A DNA stretch of 64,000 nucleotides. Source: Thermohalobaculum sp039805905 (GTDB taxonomy: Bacteria > Pseudomonadota > Alphaproteobacteria > Rhodobacterales > Rhodobacteraceae). Below the pieces are notes generated by a model, which did no database searches, was not told the origin of the DNA, and saw nothing but the letters and a program-made list of their open reading frames with translations. Every line of letters starts with the position of its first letter. Positions within the stretch are counted from its first letter, which is position 1. This document shows, piece after piece, positions 1-9,352 of this stretch. The stretch covers positions 248,001 through 312,000 of the forward strand of contig JBDIVM010000002.1 in assembly GCA_039805905.1 (NCBI GenBank), read 5' to 3'. The translations under genes were made by a program, and so were the position numbers.

Positions 1-326
1 ATCTGGTCTACAACATGACCAAGGCGATGGTGGAACTGTTTCCGGCCTATGACGGCAAGGCGCCGGGAATCGGCGGCTGGGCGCTCGAGCGGCAGAACTT
101 CGAGTGGGTCGTTCCCTACCATGACGGCGCCATCCGCCTGTTCCGGGAAATCGGCGCCTGGAGCGATGCGGCGCAGAAGCACAACGACATGCTGGTGGCG
201 CGACAGGCGGCGCTGAAGGCGGCCTGGGACGAACTGAAGGCCGCGGCTCCGGCCGACTGGGAGACCGCCTGGGAGGCCAAACGCCGCGAGGCCCTGAAGG
301 CGGGCGGGTTCGCGGTGGTGTTCTGA
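1..326 (+). CDS. TAXI-family TRAP transporter solute-binding subunit, C-terminal part
   Basis: This is the 3' end of a gene that begins upstream of the window; the open frame runs from base 3 (Leu-Val-Tyr-Asn-Met-Thr-Lys) to a TGA at 324-326. The residues LVYNMTKAMVE, GIGGW and the helical acidic/basic tail match the C-terminus of TAXI-type periplasmic binding proteins, which capture organic acids for tripartite TRAP import. A fused TRAP permease gene starts 14 bases downstream on the same strand, the usual partner. The ATG at 15 is internal and not a true start. The substrate cannot be told from this fragment. Confidence 0.8.
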   Translation, partial: LVYNMTKAMVELFPAYDGKAPGIGGWALERQNFEWVVPYHDGAIRLFREIGAWSDAAQKHNDMLVARQAALKAAWDELKAAAPADWETAWEAKRREALKAGGFAVVF

Positions 327-339
327 CCGCGCCGCGCGC

Positions 340-2319
340 ATGACCGACACCGCCTCCGGCCCCTCCCCCGCCCTCGGGGAGGGGGCGCCGCTGCGCGCCG
401 AGGAGCGCGGGGCGGCGCGCGCCGTGATGATCGCCGGCACCCTGGCAGCGGTGCTGCTGTCGGTCAACCAGCTCTTCAACCTGCAACTTTTCGGGCTGGT
501 GCTGATCGAGGGGCTGTATCTCTACCTGCTGGCGGGGATCTTCCTCGGCCTCACCTTCCTGAGCTTCCGGGCGGGGCCGTCGCCGGCGGCCGGGGTGCCC
601 TGGTATGACTGGATCCTGGCGCTGGCGGCCTGCGGCAGCGCCGGCTACTTCGCCTCGACCGCCGACCAGAGCCTGGAATCCGGCTGGGAATACGCCCCGC
701 CCGAGACTGCGCGCTGGGTGGCGCTGGCCTTCTATCTCCTGATCCTCGAGGGGACGCGGCGCGCCGGCGGGCTGGTGCTGTTCCTGATCGTGCTGCTGTT
801 CTCGCTCTACCCGACCTTCGCCAGCCACATGCCAGACCCGCTGTCGGGCTTCCAGCAACCCTTCATGGACGTGGTGCCCTACCACATCATCTCGTCCGAA
901 AGCTCGTTCGGCATCCCGATGCGGGCCTTCGGCGGGCTGGTGATCGGCTTCATCCTGTTTGGGGCGGTGCTGCAGCGCACCGGCGGGGGCAGGTTCTTCA
1001 ACGACCTCGCCTTCGCCCTCGTGGGCCGCTACCGGGGCGGTGCCGCCAAGGTGGCGATCTTCGCCTCGGGCTTCATGGGCTCGATGTCGGGATCGGTGAT
1101 CTCGAACGTGCTGACCACCGGCGTGGTCTCGATCCCGGCGATGAAGCGCACCGGCTTCTCGGCCCGCTACGCCGCGGCGACCGAGGCCTGCGCCTCGACC
1201 GGCGGCGTACTGATGCCGCCGATCATGGGGGCGACGGCCTTCGTGATGGCCTCGTTCCTGTCGCGGCCCTATGTCGATATCGCGATTGCGGCGGCGATCC
1301 CGTCGCTGCTGTTCTATTTCGGCCTGTTCGCGCAGATCGACGCCTATTCGGCGCGGCGGGGACTGAAGGGGCTTGCGGCGGCCGAGGTGCCGCCGCTGCT
1401 CGCGGCCATGCGCGAGGGATGGGTCTATCTCTTCGTCTTCGCGCTGCTGATCTACATGATGGTGGCGCTGCGGCAGGAGACGCTGGCACCGTTCTGGGCC
1501 ACCGGGCTGCTGCTGGTGATCAACCAGATCATGAAGCCCCATCGCTTCACGCCGCGGAGCTTCGGCGGGATGATCCTCGGCGTCGGCCGGGCGCTGGCGG
1601 AACTGACCGCGGTGCTGCTCGGGGTGGGGCTGATCGTCGGCTCGTTCTCGGCCACCGGGCTGGCGGGGACACTGGTGAACGAGCTGATCTTCCTCGCCGG
1701 CGACTCGATCGTCATGCTGCTGGTGATGGGGGCGATCACCGCCTTCGTGTTCGGCATGGGGATGACGGTCACCGCCGTCTACATCTTCCTCGCCATCGTG
1801 CTCGCCCCGGCGCTGGAGCAGGCCGGGCTGAACCAGCTCGCCGTGCACCTGTTCATCCTCTACTGGGGCACGGTGAGCTACATCACGCCTCCCGTGGCGC
1901 TGGGCGCCTTCGCGGCGGCGACGCTCGCCGGGGCACCGCCGATGCGCACCGGCTGGGAGGCGATGCGGCTCGGCGGCGTGATCTATCTGGCGCCGTTCTT
2001 CTTCGTCCTGAACCCGGCCCTGGTCGGCCAGGCCCCGGCCCTCGAGGTGGCGGGCTCGCTGACCGCCGCGCTCGTGGGGGTCTGGTTCATCGCCGCGGCG
2101 ATGCAGGGATTCGTCAGTTTCCTCGGCGGCTTCCCGGGCGGGGCGGCGGGGCTCGCACTGCGCTGGCTGCTGGGCACCGGCGGCTTCCTGCTGGCGCTGC
2201 CGGGCGGCGAGCTTACCGGCCAGTCGCACTGGACACTGGCCGCCGCGGGCATGGCACTGGCGGCGCTGCCGCTGGGGCTGGCCTGGCAGCGCGGACGGGC
2301 CGGCGCGGTGCGCGCCTGA
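340..2319 (+). CDS. TRAP transporter fused permease (4TM + 12TM)
   Basis: A 659-residue, very hydrophobic protein with many predicted membrane spans. It contains features of the fused small (DctQ-like) and large (DctM-like) TRAP permease subunits. These include the glycine/serine-rich GFMGSMSGSVISNVLTTG segment (residues about 245-265), the following VSIPAMKRTGF, and EACASTGGVLMPPIMGATAF (about 280-300), which are hallmark DctM motifs. It would drive sodium- or proton-coupled uptake of the substrate bound by the upstream TAXI protein. The length is normal for the fused TAXI-linked class. It ends 48 bases before a convergent gene. Confidence 0.9.
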   Translation: MTDTASGPSPALGEGAPLRAEERGAARAVMIAGTLAAVLLSVNQLFNLQLFGLVLIEGLYLYLLAGIFLGLTFLSFRAGPSPAAGVPWYDWILALAACGSAGYFASTADQSLESGWEYAPPETARWVALAFYLLILEGTRRAGGLVLFLIVLLFSLYPTFASHMPDPLSGFQQPFMDVVPYHIISSESSFGIPMRAFGGLVIGFILFGAVLQRTGGGRFFNDLAFALVGRYRGGAAKVAIFASGFMGSMSGSVISNVLTTGVVSIPAMKRTGFSARYAAATEACASTGGVLMPPIMGATAFVMASFLSRPYVDIAIAAAIPSLLFYFGLFAQIDAYSARRGLKGLAAAEVPPLLAAMREGWVYLFVFALLIYMMVALRQETLAPFWATGLLLVINQIMKPHRFTPRSFGGMILGVGRALAELTAVLLGVGLIVGSFSATGLAGTLVNELIFLAGDSIVMLLVMGAITAFVFGMGMTVTAVYIFLAIVLAPALEQAGLNQLAVHLFILYWGTVSYITPPVALGAFAAATLAGAPPMRTGWEAMRLGGVIYLAPFFFVLNPALVGQAPALEVAGSLTAALVGVWFIAAAMQGFVSFLGGFPGGAAGLALRWLLGTGGFLLALPGGELTGQSHWTLAAAGMALAALPLGLAWQRGRAGAVRA

Positions 2320-2366
2320 AGCGGGCGGCAATCCCCGGCATCCGGTCCGCGATGCCGCTCGGCCGG

Positions 2367-3398
<1,032 letters not shown>

Positions 3399-3400
3399 CC

Positions 3401-4633
3401 TCAGATCTTCTGGTTGCCGGAATACCGGCGCAGCTCGCGCCGCGCCACCTGGCGGCGGTGCACGGCGTCCGGCCCGTCCGCGAAGCGGAGCGTGCGGACA
3501 TGGGTCCACATATGGGCCAGCGGAACGTCCTGGCTGATGCCGCGGGCGCCCTGCATCTGCACCGACTCGTCGATGACGGCCAGCGCCGTGTTGGGCGCGA
3601 CCACCTTGATCATCGAGATCCAGGGCTGGGCCTCGCGCACGCCAACCGTGTCCATCATCCAGGCGGCCTTGAGGCACAGCAGCCGCGCCTGCTCGATCTC
3701 CATCCGCGCGTTGGCGATGATGTCGTAATTCGCCCCCAGCTTCGCCAGCGGCTGGCCGAAGGCGGTGCGCTCCAGCGCCCGGCGGCACATGAGTTCGAGC
3801 GCCCGCTCGGCCTGTCCGATCGCCCGCATGCAGTGGTGGATGCGGCCAGGGCCCAGCCGGCCCTGGGCGACCTCGAAGCCGCGGCCCTCGCCGAGGATCA
3901 GGTCCTCGTGCGGCACCCGTACATCGGTGAAACGGATCTGCATGTGCCCGTGCGGTGCATCGTCATGGCCATAGACCTCCATCGGGCGGACCACCTCGAT
4001 GCCGGGCGTGCCGGCGGCGACGGCGAACTGCGAGTGCTGGTGATGGCGGTCGGCGTCCGGGTGGCTCCTCGCCATCACGATATAGACCTTGCAGCGCGGG
4101 TCGCCGGCGCCCGAGATCCACCACTTCTCGCCGTTCAGCACCCAGTGATCGCCGTCGCGCGTCGCGTTGAGCGAGATGTTGGTGGCATCGGAGGAGGCGA
4201 CGTTCGGCTCGGTCATCGCATAGGCCGAGCGGATCGCGCCGTTCAAGAGCGGCTTGAGCCAGCGCTCCTTCATCGCCTCGCTGCCGTAGCGCTCGAACAC
4301 CTCCATGTTGCCGGTGTCGGGGGCCGAGCAGTTGAACACCTCGGCGGCGATCCGGACCTTGCCCATCTCCTCGGCGAGATAGGCGTATTCGACCGTACTG
4401 AGGCCATAGCCGCGGCTCGAGTCGGTCAGCCAGAAGTTCCAGAGGCCGCGCTCCTTTGCCGTCGCCTTCAGCCCCTCCAGGATCTCGGTCATGCGCGGCG
4501 TGTATTCGAAACGGTTGCCGGTCCTGCCGACCTCGGCATGGAACTCGGCATCGAGCGGCGCGATCTCGTTCTCGACCATCGCGCGGACCTTCTCGACCAG
4601 CGGCTTCACGCGGTCGGTCATGCCAAGGTTCAT
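3401..4633 (-). CDS. acyl-CoA dehydrogenase family protein (LvaC/ACAD11-like)
   Basis: A 410-residue flavoprotein of the acyl-CoA dehydrogenase superfamily. Recognisable parts are YAMTEPNVASSDATN and WWISGAGDPRCKVYIVMA in the middle beta-domain, and the C-terminal helices with QMQGARGISQDVPLAHMWTHVR. It uses FAD and transfers electrons to ETF in the cytoplasm when it acts as a dehydrogenase. LvaC-type members instead work with a kinase to convert 4-phospho-acyl-CoA to enoyl-CoA. It ends 2 bases before the kinase gene and begins 11 bases after the MaoC gene, so the four genes are probably one operon. Start ATG at 4631-4633 (MNLGMTDRV), preceded by a GGAGA-like site. Confidence 0.88.
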   Translation of the reverse strand: MNLGMTDRVKPLVEKVRAMVENEIAPLDAEFHAEVGRTGNRFEYTPRMTEILEGLKATAKERGLWNFWLTDSSRGYGLSTVEYAYLAEEMGKVRIAAEVFNCSAPDTGNMEVFERYGSEAMKERWLKPLLNGAIRSAYAMTEPNVASSDATNISLNATRDGDHWVLNGEKWWISGAGDPRCKVYIVMARSHPDADRHHQHSQFAVAAGTPGIEVVRPMEVYGHDDAPHGHMQIRFTDVRVPHEDLILGEGRGFEVAQGRLGPGRIHHCMRAIGQAERALELMCRRALERTAFGQPLAKLGANYDIIANARMEIEQARLLCLKAAWMMDTVGVREAQPWISMIKVVAPNTALAVIDESVQMQGARGISQDVPLAHMWTHVRTLRFADGPDAVHRRQVARRELRRYSGNQKI

Positions 4634-4644
4634 GGGCGTCTCCT

Positions 4645-5127
4645 TCAGTCGGTTCCGAAATACTCCCGCGTGATCCAGTCGGCGACCAGTGCCGGCCTGT
4701 CCTCGCCCTCGATCTCGACGGTGACCGCGTAGGTCAGCGTCACCTCGCCCGGCCGGCTGTCGTCCAGCTTCGCGAGGGCGAACCGCCCCCGGATGCGGCT
4801 GCCCGCCCGCACCGGCGAGACGAAGCGCAGCCGGTCGAAGCCGTAGTTCACGCCCCGGGGAGCTCCCTCGACCCGGGGCAGTGCGTCATAGGCCATGGCC
4901 GCGAGCAGCGAGGCAGTGAGGAAGCCATGGGCGATGGTGCCCCCGTAAGGCGACTCGCGCGCGGCCCGCTCCGGGTCCGTGTGGATGAAGAGCCAGTCCT
5001 CGGTCGCATCGGCGAAGGCGTCGATCCGGTCCTGGGCGATCGCGAACCAGCGCGAGACGCCGAACTCGGTGCCGACCTTCGCCTTCGCGTCCGTCAGGCT
5101 GATCGCGCCGCGGCAGAAGTCGCTCAC
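4645..5127 (-). CDS. MaoC-family acyl-CoA hydratase
   Basis: A 160-residue single hot-dog domain. The hydratase-2 signature is visible as DWLFIHTDPERA followed by GGTIAHGFLTASLL, giving the conserved Asp/His pair. The protein is expected to hydrate trans-2-enoyl-CoA to (R)-3-hydroxyacyl-CoA in the cytoplasm. Its start overlaps the stop of the upstream SDR gene by four bases, indicating translational coupling, and the acyl-CoA dehydrogenase follows after 11 bases. This fits the next step after enoyl-CoA formation in the same operon. Confidence 0.88.
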   Translation of the reverse strand: MSDFCRGAISLTDAKAKVGTEFGVSRWFAIAQDRIDAFADATEDWLFIHTDPERAARESPYGGTIAHGFLTASLLAAMAYDALPRVEGAPRGVNYGFDRLRFVSPVRAGSRIRGRFALAKLDDSRPGEVTLTYAVTVEIEGEDRPALVADWITREYFGTD

Positions 5128-5942
5128 CTCACGCCTCCGAAGAGATCGTGGCCGTGGTCGACATTGATGCCGCCCGAGACCGGGACGATGCCGCCCGTCG
5201 TGTAGGCCCCGCCCCGGCCGCAGAGGAACAGGATAGAGCCGGCTATGTCGTCGGGCCGCCCGATCCGGCCCATCGGCACATCCGCCGCGACGGCGGCACG
5301 CTTTGCCTCGTCCCCGGTGAAGTGCTTCGTCATGCGCGAGAGGAACGGCCCCGGGGCGAGCGCGTTGACGGTGATCTGTTTCCGCGCCAGCTCCTTCGCC
5401 AGGATCTTCGTCAGGTGATGCACCGCGGCCTTCGAGGCCGAATAGGAATAGACCAGGTCGCCGACCGGCGCCTCACCCGCGACCGAGCCGATGTTGACCA
5501 CCCGCGCCGGGTCATCCGGCGTCGCCGCGGCCTCGAGCAGCGGGGTCATGTCGCGGGTCAGTGTGAACAGCCCGGCGCAGTTGACCGACATCACCGTGTC
5601 CCAGGCGTCGAATGGGAACTCGGCATAGGGTGCGCCCCAGCTCTTGCCGGCGTTGTTGACGAGGATGTGGAGCCTGTGCGTGCGGGCTTTGACTTCGGAC
5701 GAAAGCGCGGCGACCCCCTCGGCCGTCCCCGCATCACCGGCGAAACCCTCGGCGGTGCCGGGGCCGAGGGCGGCGAGCTCGGCCGCGACGCGGGCGCAGT
5801 CCGCCCCCTTGCGCGAGGCGATCAGCACCCGGGCACCGGCACGCACCAGCGCCTCGGCCGCCATCCGGCCGATGCCGGTGGCGGCGCCGGTGACGAGCGC
5901 GATCTTGCCCGAGACGCCAAAGAGATCGTCGAGATAGGTCAT
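5124..5942 (-). CDS. SDR-family oxidoreductase
   Basis: A classical short-chain dehydrogenase of 272 residues. It shows the NAD(P)-binding TGAATGIG near residue 15, NNAG, the catalytic Ser in NIGSVAG, and YSASKAA (YxxxK). The start is set at 5942 (MTYLDDLFG); the open frame continues upstream to 6086 but that part has no SDR character. It is the first gene of the acyl-CoA operon and divergent from the oxidoreductase at 6085, so the 142 bases between hold both promoters. It is likely a 3-hydroxyacyl-CoA or related hydroxy-acid dehydrogenase. Confidence 0.87.
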   Translation of the reverse strand: MTYLDDLFGVSGKIALVTGAATGIGRMAAEALVRAGARVLIASRKGADCARVAAELAALGPGTAEGFAGDAGTAEGVAALSSEVKARTHRLHILVNNAGKSWGAPYAEFPFDAWDTVMSVNCAGLFTLTRDMTPLLEAAATPDDPARVVNIGSVAGEAPVGDLVYSYSASKAAVHHLTKILAKELARKQITVNALAPGPFLSRMTKHFTGDEAKRAAVAADVPMGRIGRPDDIAGSILFLCGRGGAYTTGGIVPVSGGINVDHGHDLFGGVR

Positions 5943-6084
5943 GCCGCTTTCCGCTTCACGCCGTTTGAAGGGTGCGTCGAAGCGCGCCCTCAAGACCCTC
6001 TTAGCAGCCCGGTTCCGGCTTGCGAAACCGGATTTCCGCCGCACATGGTGCATCAATCGGGAGTCTGATGGCGGGAGGAGCGAC

Positions 6085-7128
6085 ATGGGCGGGACGATGC
6101 GGCGCGTGGTGCTGGCGGAGCGGCCGAAGGGCCACCCGACGCTGGCGAACTTCAGGCTCGAGGAGGCGCCGATGCCCGAGCCGGGAGAGGGCGAGATCCT
6201 GGTCCGGGTGATCTGGCTCTCGCTCGATCCCTACATGCGCGGCCGGATGGATGATGCGAAGTCCTATGCGGCACCGGTGCCGATCGGCGGCACCATGGAG
6301 GGCGGCTGCGTGGCGCAGGTGATCGCCTCGCGGAACCCGAGATTCACCGCCGGCGACTACGTCACCCACCGCTTCGGCTGGGTCAGCCATGCGGTCAGCG
6401 ACGGCAAGGGGGCGCGGAAGCTCGACCCCGCGCTGGCGCCGCTCTCGACCGCGCTCGGGGTGCTGGGAATGCCGGGGCTGACGGCCTATGTGGGGCTGAA
6501 CGAGCATGGCCGGCCGAAGGCGGGCGAGACACTGGTGGTCGGCGCGGCCACCGGCGCGGTCGGCTCGATGGTGGGGCAGCTCGCGAAGATCGCCGGGCTG
6601 CGCGTTGTCGGCGTCGCCGGCGGGCCGGAGAAGTGCGCCTTCGCGGTCGATGAGCTCGGCTTCGACGCCTGCCTCGACCACCGGTCGGGCGACGCGGCGA
6701 AGTTGCGCGAGGGGCTGGCGGCGGCCTGCCCGAAGGGCGTCGACATTTATTTCGAGAATGTCGGCGGCAAGACGCTCGAGGCGGTGATCCCGCTGATGAA
6801 CATGTTCGGCCGCATCCCCGTCTGCGGCATGATCGCATGGTACGACCTCGGCGGGCTTGGCATGGGCGAGGTGCCAGGTCCGAACCTCCTGCCCCGGGTC
6901 TGGCGGACGATCCTTGTGCAGCGCCTCGGCGTGCGGGGCTTCATCGTCACCGACCATGCCGACCGGTTCCGGGACTTCATAACCGAAGTCGCGGGCCATA
7001 TTCGCGACGGCCGGCTGAAATACCGCGAGAGCGTCACCGAGGGGCTGGAGAGCGCGCCCGCGGCCTTCATCGCGATGCTGGAGGGCCGCAACTTCGGCAA
7101 GACGCTGGTGAAGGTAGGGGCGGAGTGA
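6085..7128 (+). CDS. NADP-dependent oxidoreductase, MDR superfamily (leukotriene B4 dehydrogenase/curcumin reductase type)
   Basis: A 347-residue zinc-independent medium-chain reductase. Typical features are SLDPYMRGRMDD near the N-terminus, PIGGTMEGGCVAQV, GLTAYVGL and the nucleotide-binding VVGAATGAVGSMVGQLAK. The start at 6085 is chosen because GGAGG lies at 6074-6078; the next Met (6097) is possible. The family reduces alpha,beta-unsaturated ketones and aldehydes with NADPH in the cytoplasm. It is a single gene, divergent from the acyl-CoA operon, and is followed by a GC-rich hairpin. Confidence 0.87.
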   Translation: MGGTMRRVVLAERPKGHPTLANFRLEEAPMPEPGEGEILVRVIWLSLDPYMRGRMDDAKSYAAPVPIGGTMEGGCVAQVIASRNPRFTAGDYVTHRFGWVSHAVSDGKGARKLDPALAPLSTALGVLGMPGLTAYVGLNEHGRPKAGETLVVGAATGAVGSMVGQLAKIAGLRVVGVAGGPEKCAFAVDELGFDACLDHRSGDAAKLREGLAAACPKGVDIYFENVGGKTLEAVIPLMNMFGRIPVCGMIAWYDLGGLGMGEVPGPNLLPRVWRTILVQRLGVRGFIVTDHADRFRDFITEVAGHIRDGRLKYRESVTEGLESAPAAFIAMLEGRNFGKTLVKVGAE

Positions 7129-7141
7129 GTTCATTCCCACG

Positions 7142-7160
7142 CCCCGGCCCCGAGCCGGGG
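7142..7160. terminator. GC-rich hairpin after the oxidoreductase gene
   Basis: A perfect 7-bp stem (CCCCGGC at 7142-7148 with GCCGGGG at 7154-7160) closes a 5-base loop 13 bases after the stop codon. There is no T-run on either side, so it may be a weak terminator or a REP-like palindrome. A similar hairpin lies at 28833-28850. Confidence 0.4.
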
Positions 7161-7451
7161 CCCCGGTGGCACATGCGGAGCCCCGTATGATCACGCGAGG
7201 CGTCCCGCGCGCTCTCCGAAGCGCAGAAACGCAAGGTGGAACAGGAGCATGGCGAGGACGATGGTGCCGTAGCGCCGAGCCGCCCGCATCCCTGGACTCG
7301 CGGCGTTCCCGCTGAGGCGCGCGGCGATCAGCCGTCTCGCCTTCCGGTGTCTCGCCGAAAAGTGTCTCGCGCGGACGGAGACCCTTGACACGGTGATCTT
7401 GATCCCCGTCGGCACGCCCCATGTTTCCGGTATGATTTCCGGAAAAGGGGA

Positions 7452-7538
7452 ATGCCCATTGCCAGCACCGATCCATCGCCCCTCACCGCATGGCGCAAGC
7501 GCCGGCGGCGCCAGGGCTTCGTGCGCGTCGAGGTCTGA
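7452..7538 (+). pseudogene. N-terminal fragment of an antitoxin-like protein
   Basis: A 28-residue open frame (start MPIASTDPSPLTAWRKRRRR, ending VRVEV then TGA), preceded by AAAAGGGG. The pattern PSPL-x-WR-x-R-RR-x-G-x-VRVEV resembles the beginning of small ribbon-helix-helix type antitoxins of alphaproteobacteria, which normally continue for another 40-50 residues. Here the frame stops at once, so I read it as a truncated remnant. No toxin gene is recognisable next to it. The surrounding 7161-7616 holds nothing else I can support. Confidence 0.3.
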
Positions 7539-7616
7539 AGTCCGCGCCTACCGGACTGATTTAGGGGTTTGAGCAACGGAGGATTTCTGGTTCATCGACG
7601 CCGATATGGAGCGAAG

Positions 7617-7673
7617 ATGAGACAGAAATCCGCAACATCGAAGGACGCCGCTGACAAGCTGGTCAGGGGCGTC
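7617..7673 (+). pseudogene. IS3-family OrfA N-terminal remnant
   Basis: The 19 codons starting at ATG 7617 (MRQKSATSKDAADKLVRGV) match the first residues of IS3-group OrfA transposase proteins. These normally continue with a helix-turn-helix beginning RRKTRKxYSAEEKIRIVL. That continuation is missing here and the frame runs into unrelated sequence, so only the 5' tip of the insertion sequence remains. Confidence 0.5.
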
Positions 7674-7783
7674 GGTGAGAGCCGCATCCTCGGCGGCAAG
7701 TCACGGTTTGACATGAGTCATGGTAAGGGAAATAGGCGTCCGCTAACCGTTTCAACATTGGCTGGCCTTTAGGAGTGGTTCAG

Positions 7784-8143
7784 ATGCTGACTCGGTTCTT
7801 TCTCTCGGCTCTCGTGTTTGGGATCTTCGCGGTCGGAACTGACGTCCCGGCTCAGTCGTTGACTTGCCGGACAGACAGTTTCGGAACCACTCGTTGTAGC
7901 GACGGCACAACCTATCGGACGGATAGTTTCGGAACGACCCGCGACAACCACGGCAATAGCTGGCGGACAGATAGCTTTGGGACGACCCGCGGCAGCGATG
8001 GATCAACCTATCGAACGGATAGCTTCGGAACGACCCGCGACAACCATGGCAATAGCTGGCGGACAGATAGCTTTGGGACGACCCGCGGCAGCGACGGGAC
8101 AACGTGCCGAACGGATAGTTTTGGAACGCTTCGATGCTATTGA
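7784..8143 (+). CDS. Small secreted protein of tandem 16-residue repeats
   Basis: A 119-residue protein. Residues 1-27 form a signal peptide (MLTRFFLSALVFGIF followed by a VPAQS cleavage region). The rest is five full repeats and one partial repeat of a 16-residue unit that begins RTDSFGTTR. Two forms alternate: one ends SDGTTY and the other ends DNHGNSW. Four cysteines flank the repeats (LTC, RC, TTC, RCY), suggesting disulphide caps on an exported beta-rich domain. The ATG at 7784 is preferred over the upstream GTG at 7775 because AGGAG at 7771-7775 is correctly spaced. No function is known to me. It lies among insertion-sequence and phage scars but its frame is intact. Confidence 0.65.
   Translation: MLTRFFLSALVFGIFAVGTDVPAQSLTCRTDSFGTTRCSDGTTYRTDSFGTTRDNHGNSWRTDSFGTTRGSDGSTYRTDSFGTTRDNHGNSWRTDSFGTTRGSDGTTCRTDSFGTLRCY
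7868..8143 (+). repeat. 48-bp coding tandem repeat, five copies plus a partial
   Basis: Units start at 7868, 7916, 7964, 8012 and 8060, with a partial one at 8108. Units 1, 3 and 5 resemble each other, and units 2 and 4 are nearly identical, so the higher-order period is 96 bp. This implies duplication of a two-unit block. Confidence 0.9.
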
Positions 8144-8194
8144 GCGATACATTTCTGCTTGAACGGCAATAGATATTTCGCGTGATTTGTCCAC

Positions 8195-8464
8195 TTAACC
8201 TTCTTGGCTTACGAACAACATGACGGTTTCGATGGGCGCTCGTCCCATGTTTAGGTAGCCCAGATGCGGGCGCTCAGTGTTGTAGTGGACGAGCCATTGG
8301 CCCAGGTCGGCCTGCAGGGCCTCGACGCTGTCGTAGAAGGTCTCGCGCATCTTCACCCGGAAGAACTCGTCGAGCACGGTGCCGTTGAAGCGTTCGACGA
8401 AGCCGTTGGTCTTGGGCGTGGGGACGCGGGTCTTTCGGTGCTCGATGCCGATCAGCCCGAACTT
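8195..8464 (-). pseudogene. IS481-like transposase, C-terminal fragment
   Basis: About 90 residues of an rve/DDE integrase-core C-terminus are present: IEHRKTRVPTPKTNGFVERF, LDEFFRVK, LQADLGQWLVHYNTERPHLGY and a final stop at 8195. The last catalytic Glu (NGFVERF) is retained, while the two Asp residues and the N-terminal helix-turn-helix are missing. Upstream of about 8464 the frame turns into unrelated sequence. It is a remnant of an IS481-type (possibly IS3-type) element and cannot be active. Bases 8465-8630 give no convincing gene on either strand. Confidence 0.7.
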
Positions 8465-8630
8465 TGATGATTCGATCACCTTCGTCCTCGACTTTATCGC
8501 GCAGGTCGTCGTCGATGACCGGTTGGCAGCATCCCTCGAACTCTTCGGCGGCGAGCTCGTCGCTGGGAACTTGCCGGTCGACCGCCCAGCGCTCTGGCCC
8601 GAAGGCCAACCTTGATCACCCTCCGCCGCG

Positions 8631-8882
8631 TTGCTCAGCGAAATCAAGTCGGCGCGGCAGCATGTTAGCGCCCAGCAGCTGAGTATCTGCTCGCTCTCCC
8701 CACCCTCCACAATTGACGCAGCGTCGATTGCTGCCATGCGCGACATGGCGCAGGCCGCCGTGACGCTGGTCGAGGCCTGGGCAGGCAAGTGCGGGGAGGC
8801 GCACTCATTGCAGAAGCAGCTTGAAGCGCATGTGCGCGCTCATCTCCGGGAGCTTGCTCAGGTTACCCGCGACTTCCAGTGA
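8631..8882 (+). CDS. Possible phage protein remnant ahead of the terminase
   Basis: An 83-residue open frame whose second half (LVEAWAGKCGEAHSLQKQLEAHVRAHLRELAQVTRDFQ) is a charged amphipathic helix. It ends 6 bases before the terminase large-subunit fragment. Its position and character would suit the tail of a small terminase subunit or neighbouring head gene, but I do not recognise the family. The N-terminal half may be unrelated sequence joined at a break. Confidence 0.3.
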   Translation: MLSEIKSARQHVSAQQLSICSLSPPSTIDAASIAAMRDMAQAAVTLVEAWAGKCGEAHSLQKQLEAHVRAHLRELAQVTRDFQ

Positions 8883-8888
8883 GCGAAC

Positions 8889-9320
8889 TTGGACGATCTC
8901 TTGACCTTCGAGGGCGGGGAAGAGCTCACCCGCTGCTGGCGCGAGGGGCTTACCCGCGATCCCTCGCTCACGGTCCCGGAATGGGCGGACCGGCACCGGG
9001 TCCCTTCTCCGCGCGATTCCGCGGAGCCAGACCGCTCTCGCACCGACCGTACGTCTTACATGCGGGTGATCATGGACGCGCTGTCGCCCGGACATCCGGC
9101 GAGGCGCGTCGTCTTCATGAAACCGGCCCAGGCGGGGGCCACCACGGCGGGCTCCACCTGGACCGGCTATGTGATCTACCATGCTCCAGGACCGATGCTG
9201 GCCATCCAGCCGACAGCGGAATTGGCGAAACGAAACTCGCGCCAGCGGATCGACCCGCTGATCGACGACGCCCCGACCCGCGGGAGAAGGTCAAGTCAGC
9301 CCGGGAACTGGGCTGCGGCA
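8889..9320 (+). pseudogene. Phage terminase large subunit (GpA family), N-terminal fragment
   Basis: From a TTG at 8889 the frame reads LTVPEWADRHRV, RTSYMRVIMDALS, RRVVFMKPAQAGAT, APGPMLAIQPTAELAKR and RQRIDPLIDDAP. This is the start of a GpA-type packaging ATPase, including the degenerate Walker A region (MKPAQAGAT). At about 9273 the homology shifts to another frame (REKVKSARE) and then stops near 9320, so only about 140 of roughly 600 residues remain. The break lies about 30 bases from the end of the channel gene, so it probably marks the left edge of the nitrogen island. Confidence 0.75.
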
Positions 9321-9352
9321 GCTTTCACACAAGACATGCCCCAACCCGTGGG

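Noticed and set aside
7191..7415. 74-residue minus-strand frame after the oxidoreductase
   Set aside because: A short hydrophobic stretch is present but there is no ribosome site, no recognisable family and no conserved context; left as non-coding.
7868..8143. A CRISPR array
   Set aside because: The periodic sequence is an in-frame 48-bp coding repeat with no variable spacers and no cas genes nearby; there is no CRISPR array in the window.
8274..8609. Minus-strand frame overlapping the IS481-like fragment
   Set aside because: Its second half is the transposase region read in the wrong frame and its first 50 residues match nothing known; it could be a remnant but cannot be supported.
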